64,000 bases of DNA from Amblyornis subalaris. Lineage: Eukaryota; Chordata; Aves; Passeriformes; Ptilonorhynchidae. Of the stretch, positions 13,897 through 26,063 are shown in pieces. The position numbers and the translations under genes were made by a program. Location of the stretch: contig JACAXG010000055.1 of assembly GCA_018881555.1 (NCBI GenBank), positions 5,106,978 to 5,170,977 on the forward strand, given 5' to 3'. Within the stretch, counting starts at the first letter, position 1, and each line of letters opens with the position of its first letter. Below the pieces are notes generated by a model that saw only the letters and a list, made by a program, of their open reading frames with translations, did no database searches and had not been told where the DNA came from.

Positions 13897-15162
13897 GAGA
13901 TCTGCTATCTGGGAAAATCTTCCATCTCTATTAAATCTGAAGTGAGTGTTTAGCACATCTCCTCCACAATCCCAAAGGAGATGATACCTCTGCTAGAGGA
14001 CGTATCCCAACACGCTTTGCAAAGGCAGGTAAACAGAAAGTCATCATTCATCACAGTTTTGCTTTTGATGTTGCCAGCAGCTTCTCCTGGGGTAATTTTA
14101 AATTCATCAGTCATAAAATTATAATTGTGTTGGTTTGTCCCGAGAGGTTCTGTTAGAGCGGGTAGATTTTGCTTGGTGCTTACTGCAAGCNCACGAACGA
14201 AATGAACACTTGCTCAGGAAATGAGCAGGCTTTGATGAGAAGGGAAATGGTGAAGGAGCATAAGCAGTAGCCAAGCTGTGCTTCTGCCTGACATTAAACA
14301 ACACATGCTCAACNTTTCATGACAAGCTGATACACAGAAAAGAGATATTGAACAAAATCCTCCTGTCTGAGAAACTTGCCAGGGTCACCGTTGTGCCAGA
14401 AATTGCATGATAGAGATTTCAAGAAGCTGTATCATGACATTGTGTCATTGGCAGATATTTTAAGAAGTAATAAGAAGTGATAATTTGCCTCTTCTGGAGT
14501 GTCTTGGCCAATATCCAGTCATCTCAAGCCTTGTTCTTGCTTATGGCACAGAGAAGAGTAAGGTTTTCTCCATGGCTTGGAACACCTATGGCTGAGCCAG
14601 CACAGGCACACCATTCACTCTGGTGTCCTGCCCTTCAGACTAAGAGAAACTTCCTCTCCGTGTCCTGGATACACGTTGTTAGCCCACTGGCACCAGAATT
14701 AGTGCCTTGCATTGGTTTAGCCAGGAGATCCCACCAGGAAGAGACTCCAGCTATTTAGAAATGATGGCCATTCACGGTCTTACAGCCTTCTAGATACCTG
14801 TGTCTCCAGATGATTAGACTATTTCAGTTTCTCTTCATACAGTTTGACAGACATTTGTGTGCTTCTGTCAAATATGTTTAGATCCCTATTAACTAGCAGG
14901 GAGTTTTAAGGTCTGTTTTNGACCTGTGTGATAGAGCACTGCCAGTCTGTCCCCCCCAGTTTTAATAAAGCAAGGCAAAGCCCCAGATGCTGAGATGACC
15001 TAGCATGAAACCCTGACATACCACATTGGTCGGGGAGGGATGCTTAGCAGCTTTCCCAAGAGAAAAGTTCACAGCCAGTAACCAGATTTCACATCTGGTG
15101 TGATCATCACATCCATGTCCTCAGGGCTGGATGCAGCTGTAGCTTCTCTGTGTCTGCTGGGA
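13897..15162. other. Intergenic: nothing recognised
   Basis: No coding or repeat signature was seen. A frame at 14477-14758 has no domain. Confidence 0.45.
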
Positions 15163-15190
15163 TAGGGTTAGGTTTACGGGTAGGGTTAGG
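15163..15190. repeat. Interstitial telomere-like TTAGGG patch
   Basis: Two perfect TAGGGTTAGG decamers at 15163-15172 and 15181-15190 flank a degenerate TTTACGGG. This makes about four hexamer units of the vertebrate telomere repeat. Confidence 0.7.
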
Positions 15191-15810
15191 ACCAGACACC
15201 CCTCAACATATGAAAAGAAAGGCAAATGAGAAAAATGATGGGGTATGGTGAATTAAACAAAACAGGCAAGAAAATTACGTCAAAAATGGAAAAGGTACTT
15301 GGAGAGTGGAGATTTGGTTCCTTTCTCCAGCAAATTAAAGAAATGCAACATTCAGGTAGTCAGACACTGGAATTTCCCTCACCCACTTTTGCCAGAANCT
15401 ATCACAAAAGGATCCTTTGGATGCCTTCGCCAGCCACATTTTACACTCAGTTATGAAACGTGTTCTTATTTTTAATGCTACGTACTCAGAGAGCACGAAA
15501 AATCTTTACATAAAAACAGTGGAATGAAAAACAATGTGGAAAATACCATCCTTCGCAGCATCTCTGTCCCTGCAACTTCTGCCTCAATAAAGTAGCACAG
15601 CTTGGATTCCTGCTCCTCAAAACTTGTCTGTGAGGTCAGGGCAGTGTTCAGCTGAGCTGCTGACAGCCTCTGCGAGCCCCACACTACCAGCAGAGTTTGT
15701 CAGCTGTGGGAGCCTGGTTTCCTTTGAGAAAGGAGCTTGTTGACGGCATGGCAGGGTCTGCTCTGAGCTCAGGTCTCCCAGTGCCAAGCAACTGTCAGTG
15801 CAAGAATACC

Positions 15811-16902
15811 TGTAGTGGGGATCTTGGTGAGTTGGTTTTGCAGGGTTTTTTGGCAGTGGGGGGGCCACAGAGGTGGCTTCTGTGAGAAGCTGCTGGAAGC
15901 TTCCACCATGTCCAGCANAGCCAATCCCTGATGGCTCTGATGATGGACGTGCTGCTGGCCAAGGCTGGGCCAATTAGAGATGGTGGTAATGCCTCTGTGA
16001 TGGCATATTTAAGAAGAAATCACAACAAAGTTTGGGGCATAGTTGTAATTTTCCAGACAGAGAAGAGTAGGAGTGAGAATATGTGAGAGAAACAACAATG
16101 GAGNCACCAAGGTCAGTGCAGAAGGAGGGGGAGGAGGTGCTCCAGGCGCCAGAGCCGAGATGTCCCTGCAGCCTGTGGTGGGGACCATGGTGAGGCAGCT
16201 GTGCCCCTGCAGCCCATGGGGGCCCACGGGGGATGCAGAGATCCACTCACAGCCCGTTGGGGAGGTGCCCACACCGGAGCGGGTGGATACCAGGGCACTG
16301 TGATCCAGAGGGAGTCCCATGGAGAGAGAGGCCTTGCTTCCAGGCTGGAGCAGCCGTCCTTGGAGGGCTGCACCTCGTGGCAGAGTGACCCACGCCGCAG
16401 CAGTTTTGGGAGGACTGTCTGCCCGTGGGATGGACCCACGCTGCAGCAGTTTTGGGAGTGCTGCTGCTCACGAGATTGGACCCACGCTAGGGAAGTTCGT
16501 GGAGAACTGTCTCCCGTGGGAGGGACCCCACAGTGCCACAGGGAAACAACTCCTCTCCCTGAGCAGCGGAAAGAAGATCTTGGGTGATGAACTGACCAAA
16601 ACTCCCACCCCACCTCCCTGCACTGTCGGTGGGAAGGAGGGAGGGGTTGGGGGGAGACAACGGTGTTCTTAAGGGCTTATTTTACTTCTCGTTCTCCTAC
16701 TCTGATCTTGTTCGTAATAAATTCACCTTATATCATTAAGTTGAGCCTGTTTTGCCCTTGAANTGTTTTCTCCCGGTCCTTATCTCAACTCATTAACCCT
16801 CTGTTATATTTTCTCTCCTCTGTCCAGTTGCAGAGCAGAGGAGAGTGAGTGAGTGGGCTTTTTCGTGGGTGCCTGGCGTTTGGCCAGTGTCAAACCATGA
16901 CA
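15811..16902 (+). mobile_element. ERVL-type LTR, plus orientation
   Basis: The layout matches a bird ERVL LTR family I associate with passerines. It starts near TGTAGTGGGG. A 'ggtggcttctgtgagaag' block follows at about 15872. A TATA-like catatttaag lies near 16005. A GC-rich body holds repeated 'cccacgctgcagcag'-like units, and a G-rich run is at 16631-16654. AATAAA is in 'cgtaataaattc' near 16717. The end is ...caaaccatgaca at 16902. No internal retroviral sequence follows, so it is solitary or incomplete. No clear target-site duplication was found, so both ends are approximate. A second, inverted copy lies at 53880-54745. Open frames across the GC-rich body are not genes. Confidence 0.75.
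16391..16528 (+). repeat. 46-bp tandem repeat inside the ERVL LTR
   Basis: Three units start at cacg positions 16391, 16437 and 16483, giving an exact 46-bp period. The first two share 'gcagcagttttgggag'. The third is more diverged. Similar repetition occurs in the inverted copy near 54.3 kb. Confidence 0.75.
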
Positions 16903-16992
16903 CTTGGAAAGGTTGGTCTTCTCATGTGCTTTTATCTTATCTCCTTTGACACTGATNCAAAATATTTTGGTCTAAAAATAGTGTGTGGTAGA

Positions 16993-17403
16993 TCATAGAA
17001 TCATAAAATGGTTTGGATTGGAAGGGACCTTAAAGATCATCTAGTTCCAACCCACCTGCCATGGGCAGGGACACCTTCCAGTAGACCAGATTTCTCAGAG
17101 CTCTATCCAGCCTGGCCTTGAACACTTCAAGGGATGGGGCAGCCACAGCTTCTCTGGGCAACCTGCTCTGGTACCTCATCACCCTCACTATTTTTGACTA
17201 ATATCTAATCTAAAGCTTCCCTCTTTCAGTTTGAAGCCATCCTCCCTTGTCCTGTCACTACACGCTCTTGAACAAAGTCTCTCTGCACCTTTCTTGTGGG
17301 CTTCCTTCAGGTAATGGAAGGCCACAATTAGGTCACCCTTACGCCTTCTCTTTTCCAGGCTGAACAAACCCAAACCTCTCAGCCTTTCCTCATAGGAGAG
17401 GCG
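16993..17403 (-). mobile_element. CR1 LINE 3' fragment, minus orientation
   Basis: It begins with the CR1 3'-terminal signature on the reverse strand (tcatagaatcataaaatgg...ttggaagggacct). It then runs through 'aacttcaagggatggggcag' and ends at 'cctttcctcataggagagg'. On the minus strand the frame reads SYEERLRGLGLFSLEKRR, the typical C-terminal part of CR1 ORF2. The copy is 5'-truncated and abuts an LTR fragment on its right. Confidence 0.93.
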
Positions 17404-17712
17404 TGGGGTTGGGCAGAAAAAGGTTAGCGGGGAGGCACCAGAGGCCGTTCTGTTCTTTGTCTCCTCAGCTGCGTAGCAGTGGGCCAGGTCAGACTCCACG
17501 AGCATTTTACATGAAATCACCCTCTTCTGTACACTGTTTGTTTTTAGTATTGTTACTGTTCCTGTTCATTTTCTTATCTCACTGCTGTTTCCAGTAAATT
17601 GTTCTTATCTCAACTCAGAACATCTGCCTTTTTTCTCCCTGTCACAAGAGGGGGTNGGCAGAGGGGAGCAGCTGCATGGGGCATAATTTCCAGCTGGGTT
17701 TAAACCACAACA
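17404..17712 (+). mobile_element. ERVL LTR fragment, 3' portion
   Basis: The right part ('cagtaaattgttcttatctc', then 'gagcagctgcatggggcat') ends in tttaaaccacaaca at 17712, the usual 3' end of avian ERVL LTRs. The 5' part is missing or replaced by the CR1 to its left. The left limit is uncertain. Confidence 0.65.
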
Positions 17713-20700
17713 CCTCCCCAACACCTCCATCACTTCCGCAGTTGGAGCTCTCCTAATAAGTGCTTCCATCCTCAAATGAATTGAGAGTCTCACATCAGTT
17801 ATTGGCTTTAACTAAACATTTGTCTTCAATATGTAAAAATATGTAGCTTCTCTTTTATTTGCTTGCCCTAAACCCATTTAACAAACTGACACAAATCAAG
17901 ACACAGTATTTTCTCTTCTTGTTAATAGCCAGGAGAATTGCATCACATTTTAAATTGCACTTCAGCAAAACAATAGTCAAGCAAAGCCGGTGAGGCAGCG
18001 GCTGTCTCCGTGGCTTTGTTTGTACAAAACCTGGCACAACAGGGCTCTGCTTTCAGCCAGCCCCTGAGCACTTCTGGAATAAACAGAATAATAGGTGACT
18101 GCAACCTATGCTTAGAAATATTTGTGAATAGCGTTGTGTCAGAAAGCTGTATATGAAGCTTGCTGCTTCTGTGGAGGCAGACCAAGCTCTGAGCAATTTT
18201 GACATGCAGATTTACAGCAGATTTTCGGCATCCTCTCTCTTTTAGAAATGAATAAACTGCCTTCACCCATTTGAATAAAGCTGTTGTTTCATTATCTGCT
18301 GCCTCTGTCTCCTTTTCATGTTATGTTTTTCAGGTGTGAAAAATGATTACACAAAAGAATGAAAGGGTGGGAATTCTCAAATGCTACCATTGCACTGGCA
18401 CTGGCTTTCCTCCTCTAGGAAGCTCTAGAGCACAGCGTTTTCTTCAAAAGTGAGAAAGAAAATGGTGGTGAAATTGAAATGCCTATAAAGATGTTTATGA
18501 AATATATTTGTTAATAATTCCAGTGGAGAACAGCTGGAAACACATAAACAGGTGCTTGTACTCCAACACTGATCTGGTCCAGCTGCCTCATTACTATATT
18601 TAATTAGAATAGCTACAATATTGTTATCTATAAANCCAAACAAGTCAGCTCTCTCAAAGAGTAAATAATTTTCAATCATTTTTGTTTTCTCAGTGGCTGG
18701 CAGTGAGGGCTGAGGTTTTCAGGACCTAATCCAACTTCCACAAATCAGAGCTGAAGACCTGAGCAAGTCACAGAACATTTCTGTGGTTCTGCCCATGCTA
18801 TACCTAGATCCTCATTTCTGAAAACATACTAAACTCAGCTTATGCTGAACATTTCCTGTGACCTCCTCACAGGTGGCAGCAGCTCAGCAACCNCCGACCA
18901 CAGCAGGCAGGTCTCTGAGCAGAGAGGAGAGATGTTTGAGTGACAAACACTGTAACACATCAATTTTTCTATTGTCTCTCTCATGCCTTGTGCCTGTCAA
19001 TGAAGGATGGAAACAAGTGCTTGATTTTGTGCTCTGTGCATGCCTGTGGCCAGGTCTCACTCAGCCTCTGGCCATTGCCCATCCCTGGNTTCTCTTCAAG
19101 CCTCTGAGCGCACCAGAGCCCTCTGGGGCCCTCCAGAGCAGATTGCATCTGCAGAAAGACTGGGTTTAGTTTACGGCTTTCTGTGACCTACCTTGATCAC
19201 CATGCCTATTACCATGGCATCTGAATGCCTTTCAGAAAGATGGAATATGATGAAGCCAGTGTGTCTTTTATGGGTTTCACTGTGTCTCCCCCTCTCTCTC
19301 ATCTCTACCATTCCGCCTTATATTTGCCACAAAATACCTCCTTTCCTGGAGGCCACTGTAATGTAGTTCTCTATATGGTTTCCCCTGTCACACATCNCAG
19401 GTAATCTCTCTTTACCCAGTCCTCAGCATCTGTACTGCCTTCCACAGGAGGCTAATAAACATACACAAGTCAAAGTCCAGCAGAAATCTCTCTGAATACT
19501 TTTGGAGTGAGAAGCGGCATTTGCACAGTATCCAGGTGGGTGAGAGCAGAATTTAGCCCTCTCTTTTTTGAGAGTTTGAAGGGCAGAGCTTCAAGTGAGA
19601 AACTTGAAACTGTGAAATGATAAATGTCTGACAAAAGCAATTGTTACTGACTGAGAGGTAAGATGGAGGGAGGGAGGGAGGAGGGAGNGTGGGCTGGGAG
19701 CTGAGTGGAGCACAGGAATTTCTGCTGAGGAGCTGCCTGAGTGATGTGTTTGTGGTGTCTCATAATTAACACCTAGTGGTTTTTAAGCTGATAGTAGGCG
19801 CTTGTATCGATTAGGACAATTTGCTAATTCTATGTCTGTGTCAACTATGTCTTTCTAAAAGAACACTCTAAAAACATTTACCAAATGTGTAAAATTAATG
19901 TGCCTGGGTGCTCTGAATCTTTGCAGCCATTGTGATGTCTGGAGCACTGCTGAAAGCTCTACATGCAACCATCAAACCCCCTTTGTGGTAGCTTTGGGTG
20001 TCCACATTAGACCATGCATCTGCTTCCACAGAGCAGCACAAATCTGTAAGGGAAAGGGGATCTTGTGTTATCCCTAGGGGCCCTGTATGAATGATCCCCA
20101 AACCCTTGGGTTTTTTACATGGCACTGAGTGCCTGTGTTTGGGCAGTTGNATCAAGGCATTAAAGTCTTATATTTTACACACTAGGCAATATGGAAGCGG
20201 TATTCCTTACGTCCTGTCCAAGAGCCCTGGTAGGACAGGCAGACATAGACATGAGTAGCTACAGGGACTCAGGCTTCCAAGACAGTTGGCCAGTGCCCTG
20301 ACCTCACTCAGCTCATAACACTTGGCTGGTCTTCTCTCACTCTCGTAACTTTGCATGTCTCTTTGCATGTCAGTAAGAATCCAGTAATATAGTTACAGGC
20401 AAAATCAGCTGAGGAAATAAATCCTAGTTATAGTTAAACCAAGGATATAAAATCAACTTTTCCATGGAGAAATTTGCATGCACTCTGAATTTATGGGGAA
20501 GATATGGATGTTAGTGGGACTCAGGCACATTCATAACTTGCTAAATTGCTCATATTAGTTTACCTACTTTCATTAACCAAAGGACTTTCTGCATATATTT
20601 TAGTTGAAAGTGGGATTTTCCCTTCTCTGCCAATGGAGAACAGCCCTGCCTGAAAATCAGGTACTCAGGCTGGACATTGAAAATGGATTTTCAAAGTCTT

Positions 20701-21595
20701 GAATTATTTCGTAAAAGTTAATACCTATCAGTGTATCTCAGGTTGTGCTCTTTAAGAACAAGAGGCCTGATTAAAGAGAAGTGAGCTTAGTAATGTTGCT
20801 GTCAGTAAGTCAGGAGCAGCTATCATGGTCAGGCCCAATAATCTGGTCTTCTGCACCAGAAATGCAGTTAGAGCTAATGATGAATTTGAAAGATTGTAAT
20901 CATTATCTAGCTCAATTTATCTGTTCTAACCTCAGTCAGAGACCAAATTGTAATTGCTGTTGTTCCTAGTCGAATGATGGAGGTTGCTCTGCTCTAATTC
21001 CTANCAGTTTCATAATAGCTCAGAGATAATAATGACAGAGAATTATAGACTTTGCTCAAATGCTGTCAGACTGGACTGAAGCATTACACAATTGCACTAT
21101 ACACATAATACATATTGGAAATATTAAAAAGAATAATAACTAAATAAAAAAGAAAATCAGACACTAAATAAAATAAATCGTTATTTGTTTACCTGCATTT
21201 GCCCTTAATGTGTGAACCAATTTGAGGCAATTCTGTTCCAGTAACACTGTGGTAGGTTTAATTTATATGTCATAGCAAAGTGTGGACTATGAATACTTGT
21301 CTTACCCTGTCCAGCACAGTTTAGTTGCATGGAAAGGAATTAAGTTGCCATTTTTCATCTCTTTAATATTTACTTTTGTCNGTAATACATTATATTTTTT
21401 TTTAATGACATAAATGACATGAGCAAAACATCTACATCCCTTTGCAATTACATCTATGAAGCCCAAGAAACGTATAATATTTCTTTTTTGAGTGGTATTT
21501 TTAGCAGAGCATTTATAGCATAATAAAGGCTNCCTTTTTTTCTTTTTTGGCCATATAATTGACTTGGCTCTTTATGGTCTTTGGCAAACACGACA
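17713..21595. other. Intergenic: no recognised gene
   Basis: This is unique AT-rich sequence. A GGGA-rich run at 19664-19686 can form a G-quadruplex. A stretch near 20850-21090 looks like a regulatory element (see findings). Nothing coding was recognised. Confidence 0.45.
19664..19686 (+). repeat. GGGA-rich run, potential G-quadruplex
   Basis: Four GGG runs are separated by 1, 1 and 4 bases, which fits the G-quadruplex motif. An N follows shortly after, at 19688. Confidence 0.8.
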
Positions 21596-21830
21596 GTAAT
21601 TAAATTTACAGATCATACTAAATTGTAAGGTGTTGCAAAACCCAGGATAAATGGCAAAATAATAAAAAGAGACCTGCAGAATTCAGAGGTATAAGTAGGC
21701 AATAAAGTGAGATTCAGTCTGGAAAAAAAGGCAGGCAGGGAACAATGAAAGNGAAACACAGAAATGTACAGCAATAAGCTACATGGAAAGCAGTAGTGAA
21801 ATTTAAGACTCAGGGTGTTGGTTATGGGTT
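21596..21830 (+). mobile_element. Ancient CR1 LINE remnant
   Basis: Despite many substitutions, the stretch from 'aaatttacagatcatactaa' through 'ggtgttgcaaaacccaggat' and 'gtgagattcagtctggaaaa' follows the reverse-transcriptase region of old amniote CR1 elements (FADDTKL...VANTQE...MRFNLEK). No open frame survives. It is clearly older than the CR1 that follows at 22.3 kb. The ends are approximate. Confidence 0.6.
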
Positions 21831-22099
21831 TATAAACTGCAGTCGTCATCTGGCTGTAAATGCCAGCCCCATAAGCAGGTAGTTTGAGAAGAGACCTGTA
21901 CCCATCCTGTGGTGTACCAGTACAACAAATCCATTAATACTTGGGCAGTTGTAATTCAACCTAAGATCCATTTCATTATTGGATTAGTCTTTATTGCGAC
22001 ATACATTGTTGCAGTGCCTTAAATATTCTGAATATAAACAGTGTTCTTTCTGAAGGAGCTGGGTACATAAAACAGGTATGAGAAATGATGATTAGGAAC

Positions 22100-22133
22100 T
22101 GCAAAGGCCACCACAAATGAAGTGGCCTTTGCA
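22100..22133. repeat. Perfect 12-bp inverted repeat (hairpin)
   Basis: The arms are TGCAAAGGCCAC at 22100-22111 and GTGGCCTTTGCA at 22122-22133, separated by a 10-nt loop. Confidence 0.9.
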
Positions 22134-22274
22134 TAAAGAAAATGAGAAGAAGTACACAATATTATCAGTAGTTCAAGACTAGTAGAAAATTTCATGTCAG
22201 TGGTATGTACTGTTGCAAATGAGAATATATGCAAAGATGAAATTGCCAGATTCATAGTCCTGCATGAGAAAATG

Positions 22275-23473
22275 TGAGACAAACATCTCNAATGACGGCA
22301 GGAGCAGTCAGCATAAATTCTCCAAGGAGAAATCATGCTTGGCCAATTTGATAAACTTGTGTGATGAAACGTCTGTCCTGGTAGATGATGGCAGAGCAGT
22401 AGATACNTCTGCCTGGACTTCAGTGAGTCATTGAACACTGCTGCAAGACCCTCATAAAGAAGCTGATGGGATATGGGCTGGATGAGCAGACAGTGAGGTC
22501 GGCTGAAAATCAACTGCATGGAAATTCTCAGGGAGTAGTGGTCAGCGGCATGAAGTGCACCTAGAGGTCAGTCACTTGTGGTGTCTGGTGTACCCCAGGG
22601 AGGAGTAGCACATCCTACCCTGTTCACAATTTCATTAATGTCTTGGATGATGGGACAACGTGTACCCTNAGCAAGTTTGTTGGTGACACAAAACTGAGAA
22701 AGGTGGCTCTTATACCAGAGCGACGTACTGCCACTCAGAGAGACCTCAACAGGAAAAATGGAGAAACGGGCCGGTGTGAAGTACATGAAGCTCAACAAGA
22801 AGGCTAAAAGTCCTAAACCTGAGGAGGAACAACCCCCAGCACCAATACATGCTGGGACCACTCAGCTGGAAAGCAGCTTGGCAGAAAAGGACCTGTGGGT
22901 CTTGGTGAACAACATGAATCAGCAACATGCCCTCACTGAGAAGGATGATACTGTCCTGGGCTGCATTTGGCAAAGTATGGAAGGAGGGGATCCTTCTGCT
23001 TTACTCAGAACCATTGAGGCCCCACCTGGAGTCCTATCTCTAGTTCTGGGCTCCCCAGCACAAGAGAGACAGGGACATTCAGGAGAGTCCAACTGAGAGC
23101 ATGAAGATGGTGAAGGGGCTGGAGTATCTATCCTATGAGGAAAGGCTGAGAGTTGTGACTCTTCAGCATGGAGAAAAGAAGGCTCAGGGGGATCTCATTC
23201 ATGTATATAAATGTCTAAAGGTGTAGGGAGGACAGAGCCAGGCTCTTCTCAGCAATGCCCAGTGACAGAATCAGAGGCAACGGGCAGAAACTGAAACTCA
23301 GAAGGTTCCCTCTGAACATCAGGAAACACCTTTTCACTGTGCGAGTGACCAAGCACCGGCACATTCTTGGAGATATTCAAGGCCATGGGCCTAGACAACC
23401 AGCTCCAGGTGACTCTGCTTGAGCCTGATCAGAAGGTTCCTTCCAACCTGAACCGTTCTGTGATTCTGTGACA
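22275..23473 (+). mobile_element. CR1 LINE, long 5'-truncated copy, plus orientation
   Basis: It runs from 'ggagcagtcagcataaattc' and 'aaatcatgcttggccaattt' through the reverse-transcriptase region (counterparts of SGVPQG near 22590 and FADDTKL near 22675). It continues through the C-terminal region (SYEERL near 23130) to the tail 'ccttccaacctgaaccgttc' and 'tgtgattctgtgac' at 23473. Many frameshifts and stops make it a dead copy. A frame at 22758-23096 is a remnant of ORF2 and not a separate gene. Confidence 0.92.
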
Positions 23474-25512
23474 GAAGGATGAGCACCGTATAGTATTTAA
23501 TCTCTGGGAAGATAATAATGGTGATCCTACATAGACTGCTATGAATATAACTTTAATATATTCAGTCACAAGAAATGATCTCTTTGTTGCCTGATTTTGG
23601 TTAAAACTTCTATCAAAAAAGATGGGTTTGTATGTGTGGTTTGAATTAAAAATTTTGAATTACACAAATCAGCAAAAACAACACTATCTTTCTTATCCAG
23701 GATATGATGAATACAAATCAATGAAGAAAAAGTTCTGCATTTAATGAAAGCACAACACCCAAACAATTTTTACAGATTTTTCAAGTAATCTCAGATACAT
23801 TCTCACTACATATATGAAAGTGGGACCCATTCAGATTAGTCTATTTTGCTACTGTACTATTTTTTTCATACACAGATAGCCATCATCTCCATAGAGGTCT
23901 GAATATAGTTTTCTTTAAAACTGTGCATATTCAGTTTCACCAAGCAGTTCATCCCTCTGATAAATTTTGTCCAAGCTGCATTCAATATCTACTAAAGGAA
24001 GATTGCAATATATCCATCTTTGGGGGAAAAATAGTTTTTATTTTCTGTACTGCACTATAAAATGTCATCAGTAAATTTCTTCTGCTGATTGCGACTGCAG
24101 TACTGATGGGGTTTACATTCTGTATCCAAAAGACCTCATACCTCTGTTGTAGATCTGCTGTATTTTGTGAGATGATGGGTGGCCAGGCAGACAACCCGCT
24201 TGCAGACTTGTGTTCTCAGCCTCAGCTGGTCCTGCAGTCTGTACTGCAGTTCTCCAACAGCAGGTTTTGCTCCTGAGATCCCTCTTGGCTTTACCTGTTC
24301 TTGGTCCAGCTCTGTCTCCTGCCTTTGAGCTCAGGTGGTGCCAGTGTCCATGCCAAGCACAGTCTGCTGCTGGCAGGATGATGCACCGAGTACCAAGACC
24401 CTCCCAGAGCCACTGACTTTAGCTTTACACATCGTGCATCCCGCAGGGAGAACCGGAGCCTCAGCAAAGTCATCATTTCTTAAACAGCAGCCATTTATTT
24501 CCCACTTTTCTTACTGCCAGATATTTCAAAAAGCGGGATTGAGGAGAGCTATAGAGTTTCACAGCATTAAGCAAGTTGAAAGACAGATCAATTTACCTTT
24601 CCTACAATACAACATTTTAGTCTTTTCAAATCATCATAAATTTCCCTCTTAAGAACGGTTTTAAGGTGTCATACTGGGGTACTGTAGGATAGCCTTCTTC
24701 AGAAAATTTAGTTACGGAAATTATCTTCTCTTTGTAAAATCTGGCTTGTATTAGTTTATGAATAGTTGAAACATATAAACAGATATTTTTGGATTGTCTT
24801 GCTAAATATAATTGCAGAATTTAATAGAAACTAAATGTATTTATAACCCAAAATGTTCATAGAGCTGGAAAACTGTTCAGGACTGAAATCTCAAAGCATA
24901 CAAAATCACACCCAGATTTATACTTATTCAGGAAAAAGATATTCACTAGATTTCGTTTAGAGTGGAGATGTAATTTTCATTTGATGGAAAAGACCACAAA
25001 ACTACAAAGGAAATTTGACCTCTTAAAAAATCAGGCAAAATGAGGCTCATCGCTGTTCCAGCAGCGGGGCCTGTGCAGTACAGAGCAGCTCTGTGCTGTG
25101 TCCAGAAAAGGGTTTTGCTGCTCCAGCCCCCACAGGAGGTAACCACGGTCCTGGTGCAGAGGGGACCCTGCCAGCAGACATCTCTGAGTGCCAGCACAGC
25201 AGCTTGGGTAGCCAGGAGAGCNGGCACTGGGCACATCCTGGGCTGGAAGGTGGCAAGGATGCACCACACCTTCCCACATCTGTGTGCTCACCACTCCTTT
25301 TCCTTGTTGAACAAACCTGATGAGGAATTTTTGTTNCTATTCAGAGATTTCTAACAATCTCGTGGAAAGTAGCATGGCAAACCTCTCTGGGAAGAGAAGG
25401 GCAGAGCAGTGCCTGGGAGTTCAGAGTGGCATGTCTCCTGCAGGAACCAGGCAAAGGGCTTTTAATTGGGGTGAAATACATTCCAAAACTGAATGGTCTC
25501 GCTGAAAGATGC
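23474..25512. other. Intergenic: nothing recognised
   Basis: This is AT-rich unique sequence with two more GC-rich patches (about 24200-24450 and 25040-25320). Overlapping frames in the patches have no recognisable domains. Confidence 0.45.
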
Positions 25513-25786
25513 TGTCTTGCTTTTGGCTGGGATAGAGTTCACTGCCTTGCTAGTGGCTGGTACAGGGCTGTGTTTGGGTTTTAGTATGAAATTAATGTTG
25601 ATAACACAGTTAGGTTTAGTTGTTGCTGAGTAAAGTTTTTTATACAAGTCAAGGACTTTTCAGCTTCTCATGCCCTGCCAGTGAGAAGGCTGGAGAGGTG
25701 CAAGGAGTTGTGAAGGGACACAGCTGGGACAGTTGACCCCAACTGACCCAAGGGATATTCTATACCATGTGGCATCATGCTCAACA

Positions 25787-25792
25787 TATAAA
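25787..25792 (+). promoter_or_regulatory. TATA box of ERVL LTR
   Basis: TATAAA sits in the U3 part of the LTR, in the usual place ('caacatataaagctggg'). Confidence 0.6.
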
Positions 25793-25934
25793 GCTGGGTG
25801 AAGTTGTCTGGAGGCTGCTGCTGAGGAACTGGCTGGGCATCAGTCAGCAGGTGATGACAAATTGCCTTGAGCATCACTTGTTTTGTGNATTTGAATTCTT
25901 TTATCATCATTTTTTTTTTTTCCTTTTCTGTCCC

Positions 25935-25940
25935 ATTAAA
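25935..25940 (+). terminator. ATTAAA poly(A) signal of ERVL LTR
   Basis: ATTAAA in 'cccattaaactg' is 148 bp past the TATA box, as expected for the R region of this LTR family. Confidence 0.55.
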
Positions 25941-26063
25941 CTGTCTTTATCCCAATCCATGAGTTCTCTCACTTTTACTCTTCCCATTCTCTCTCCTTCG
26001 TGATGGAGGGGCAGAGAGTGAGCAGCTGTGTGGGGCTTGGTTGCTGACCAAGGCTGATGTTCA

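Larger units (their letters stand above)
25513..26063 (+). mobile_element. ERVL solo LTR, plus orientation
   Basis: The start TGTCTTGCTTTTGGCTGGGA and 'gtcaaggacttttcagcttc' are hallmarks of a widespread avian ERVL LTR. 'Aagggatattctatacca', a TATA box, a T-rich run and 'ccattaaactgtctttatcc' follow in the expected order. The 3' end is degenerate (gctgatgttca), and no target-site duplication was confirmed. No internal provirus is attached. Confidence 0.85.

Noticed and set aside
16113..16672. Several overlapping 100-166 codon frames
   Set aside because: They fall in the GC-rich, internally repeated body of an ERVL LTR where stops are rare by composition.
22758..23096. 112-codon frame
   Set aside because: It is a remnant of CR1 ORF2 in a shifted frame and not an independent gene.
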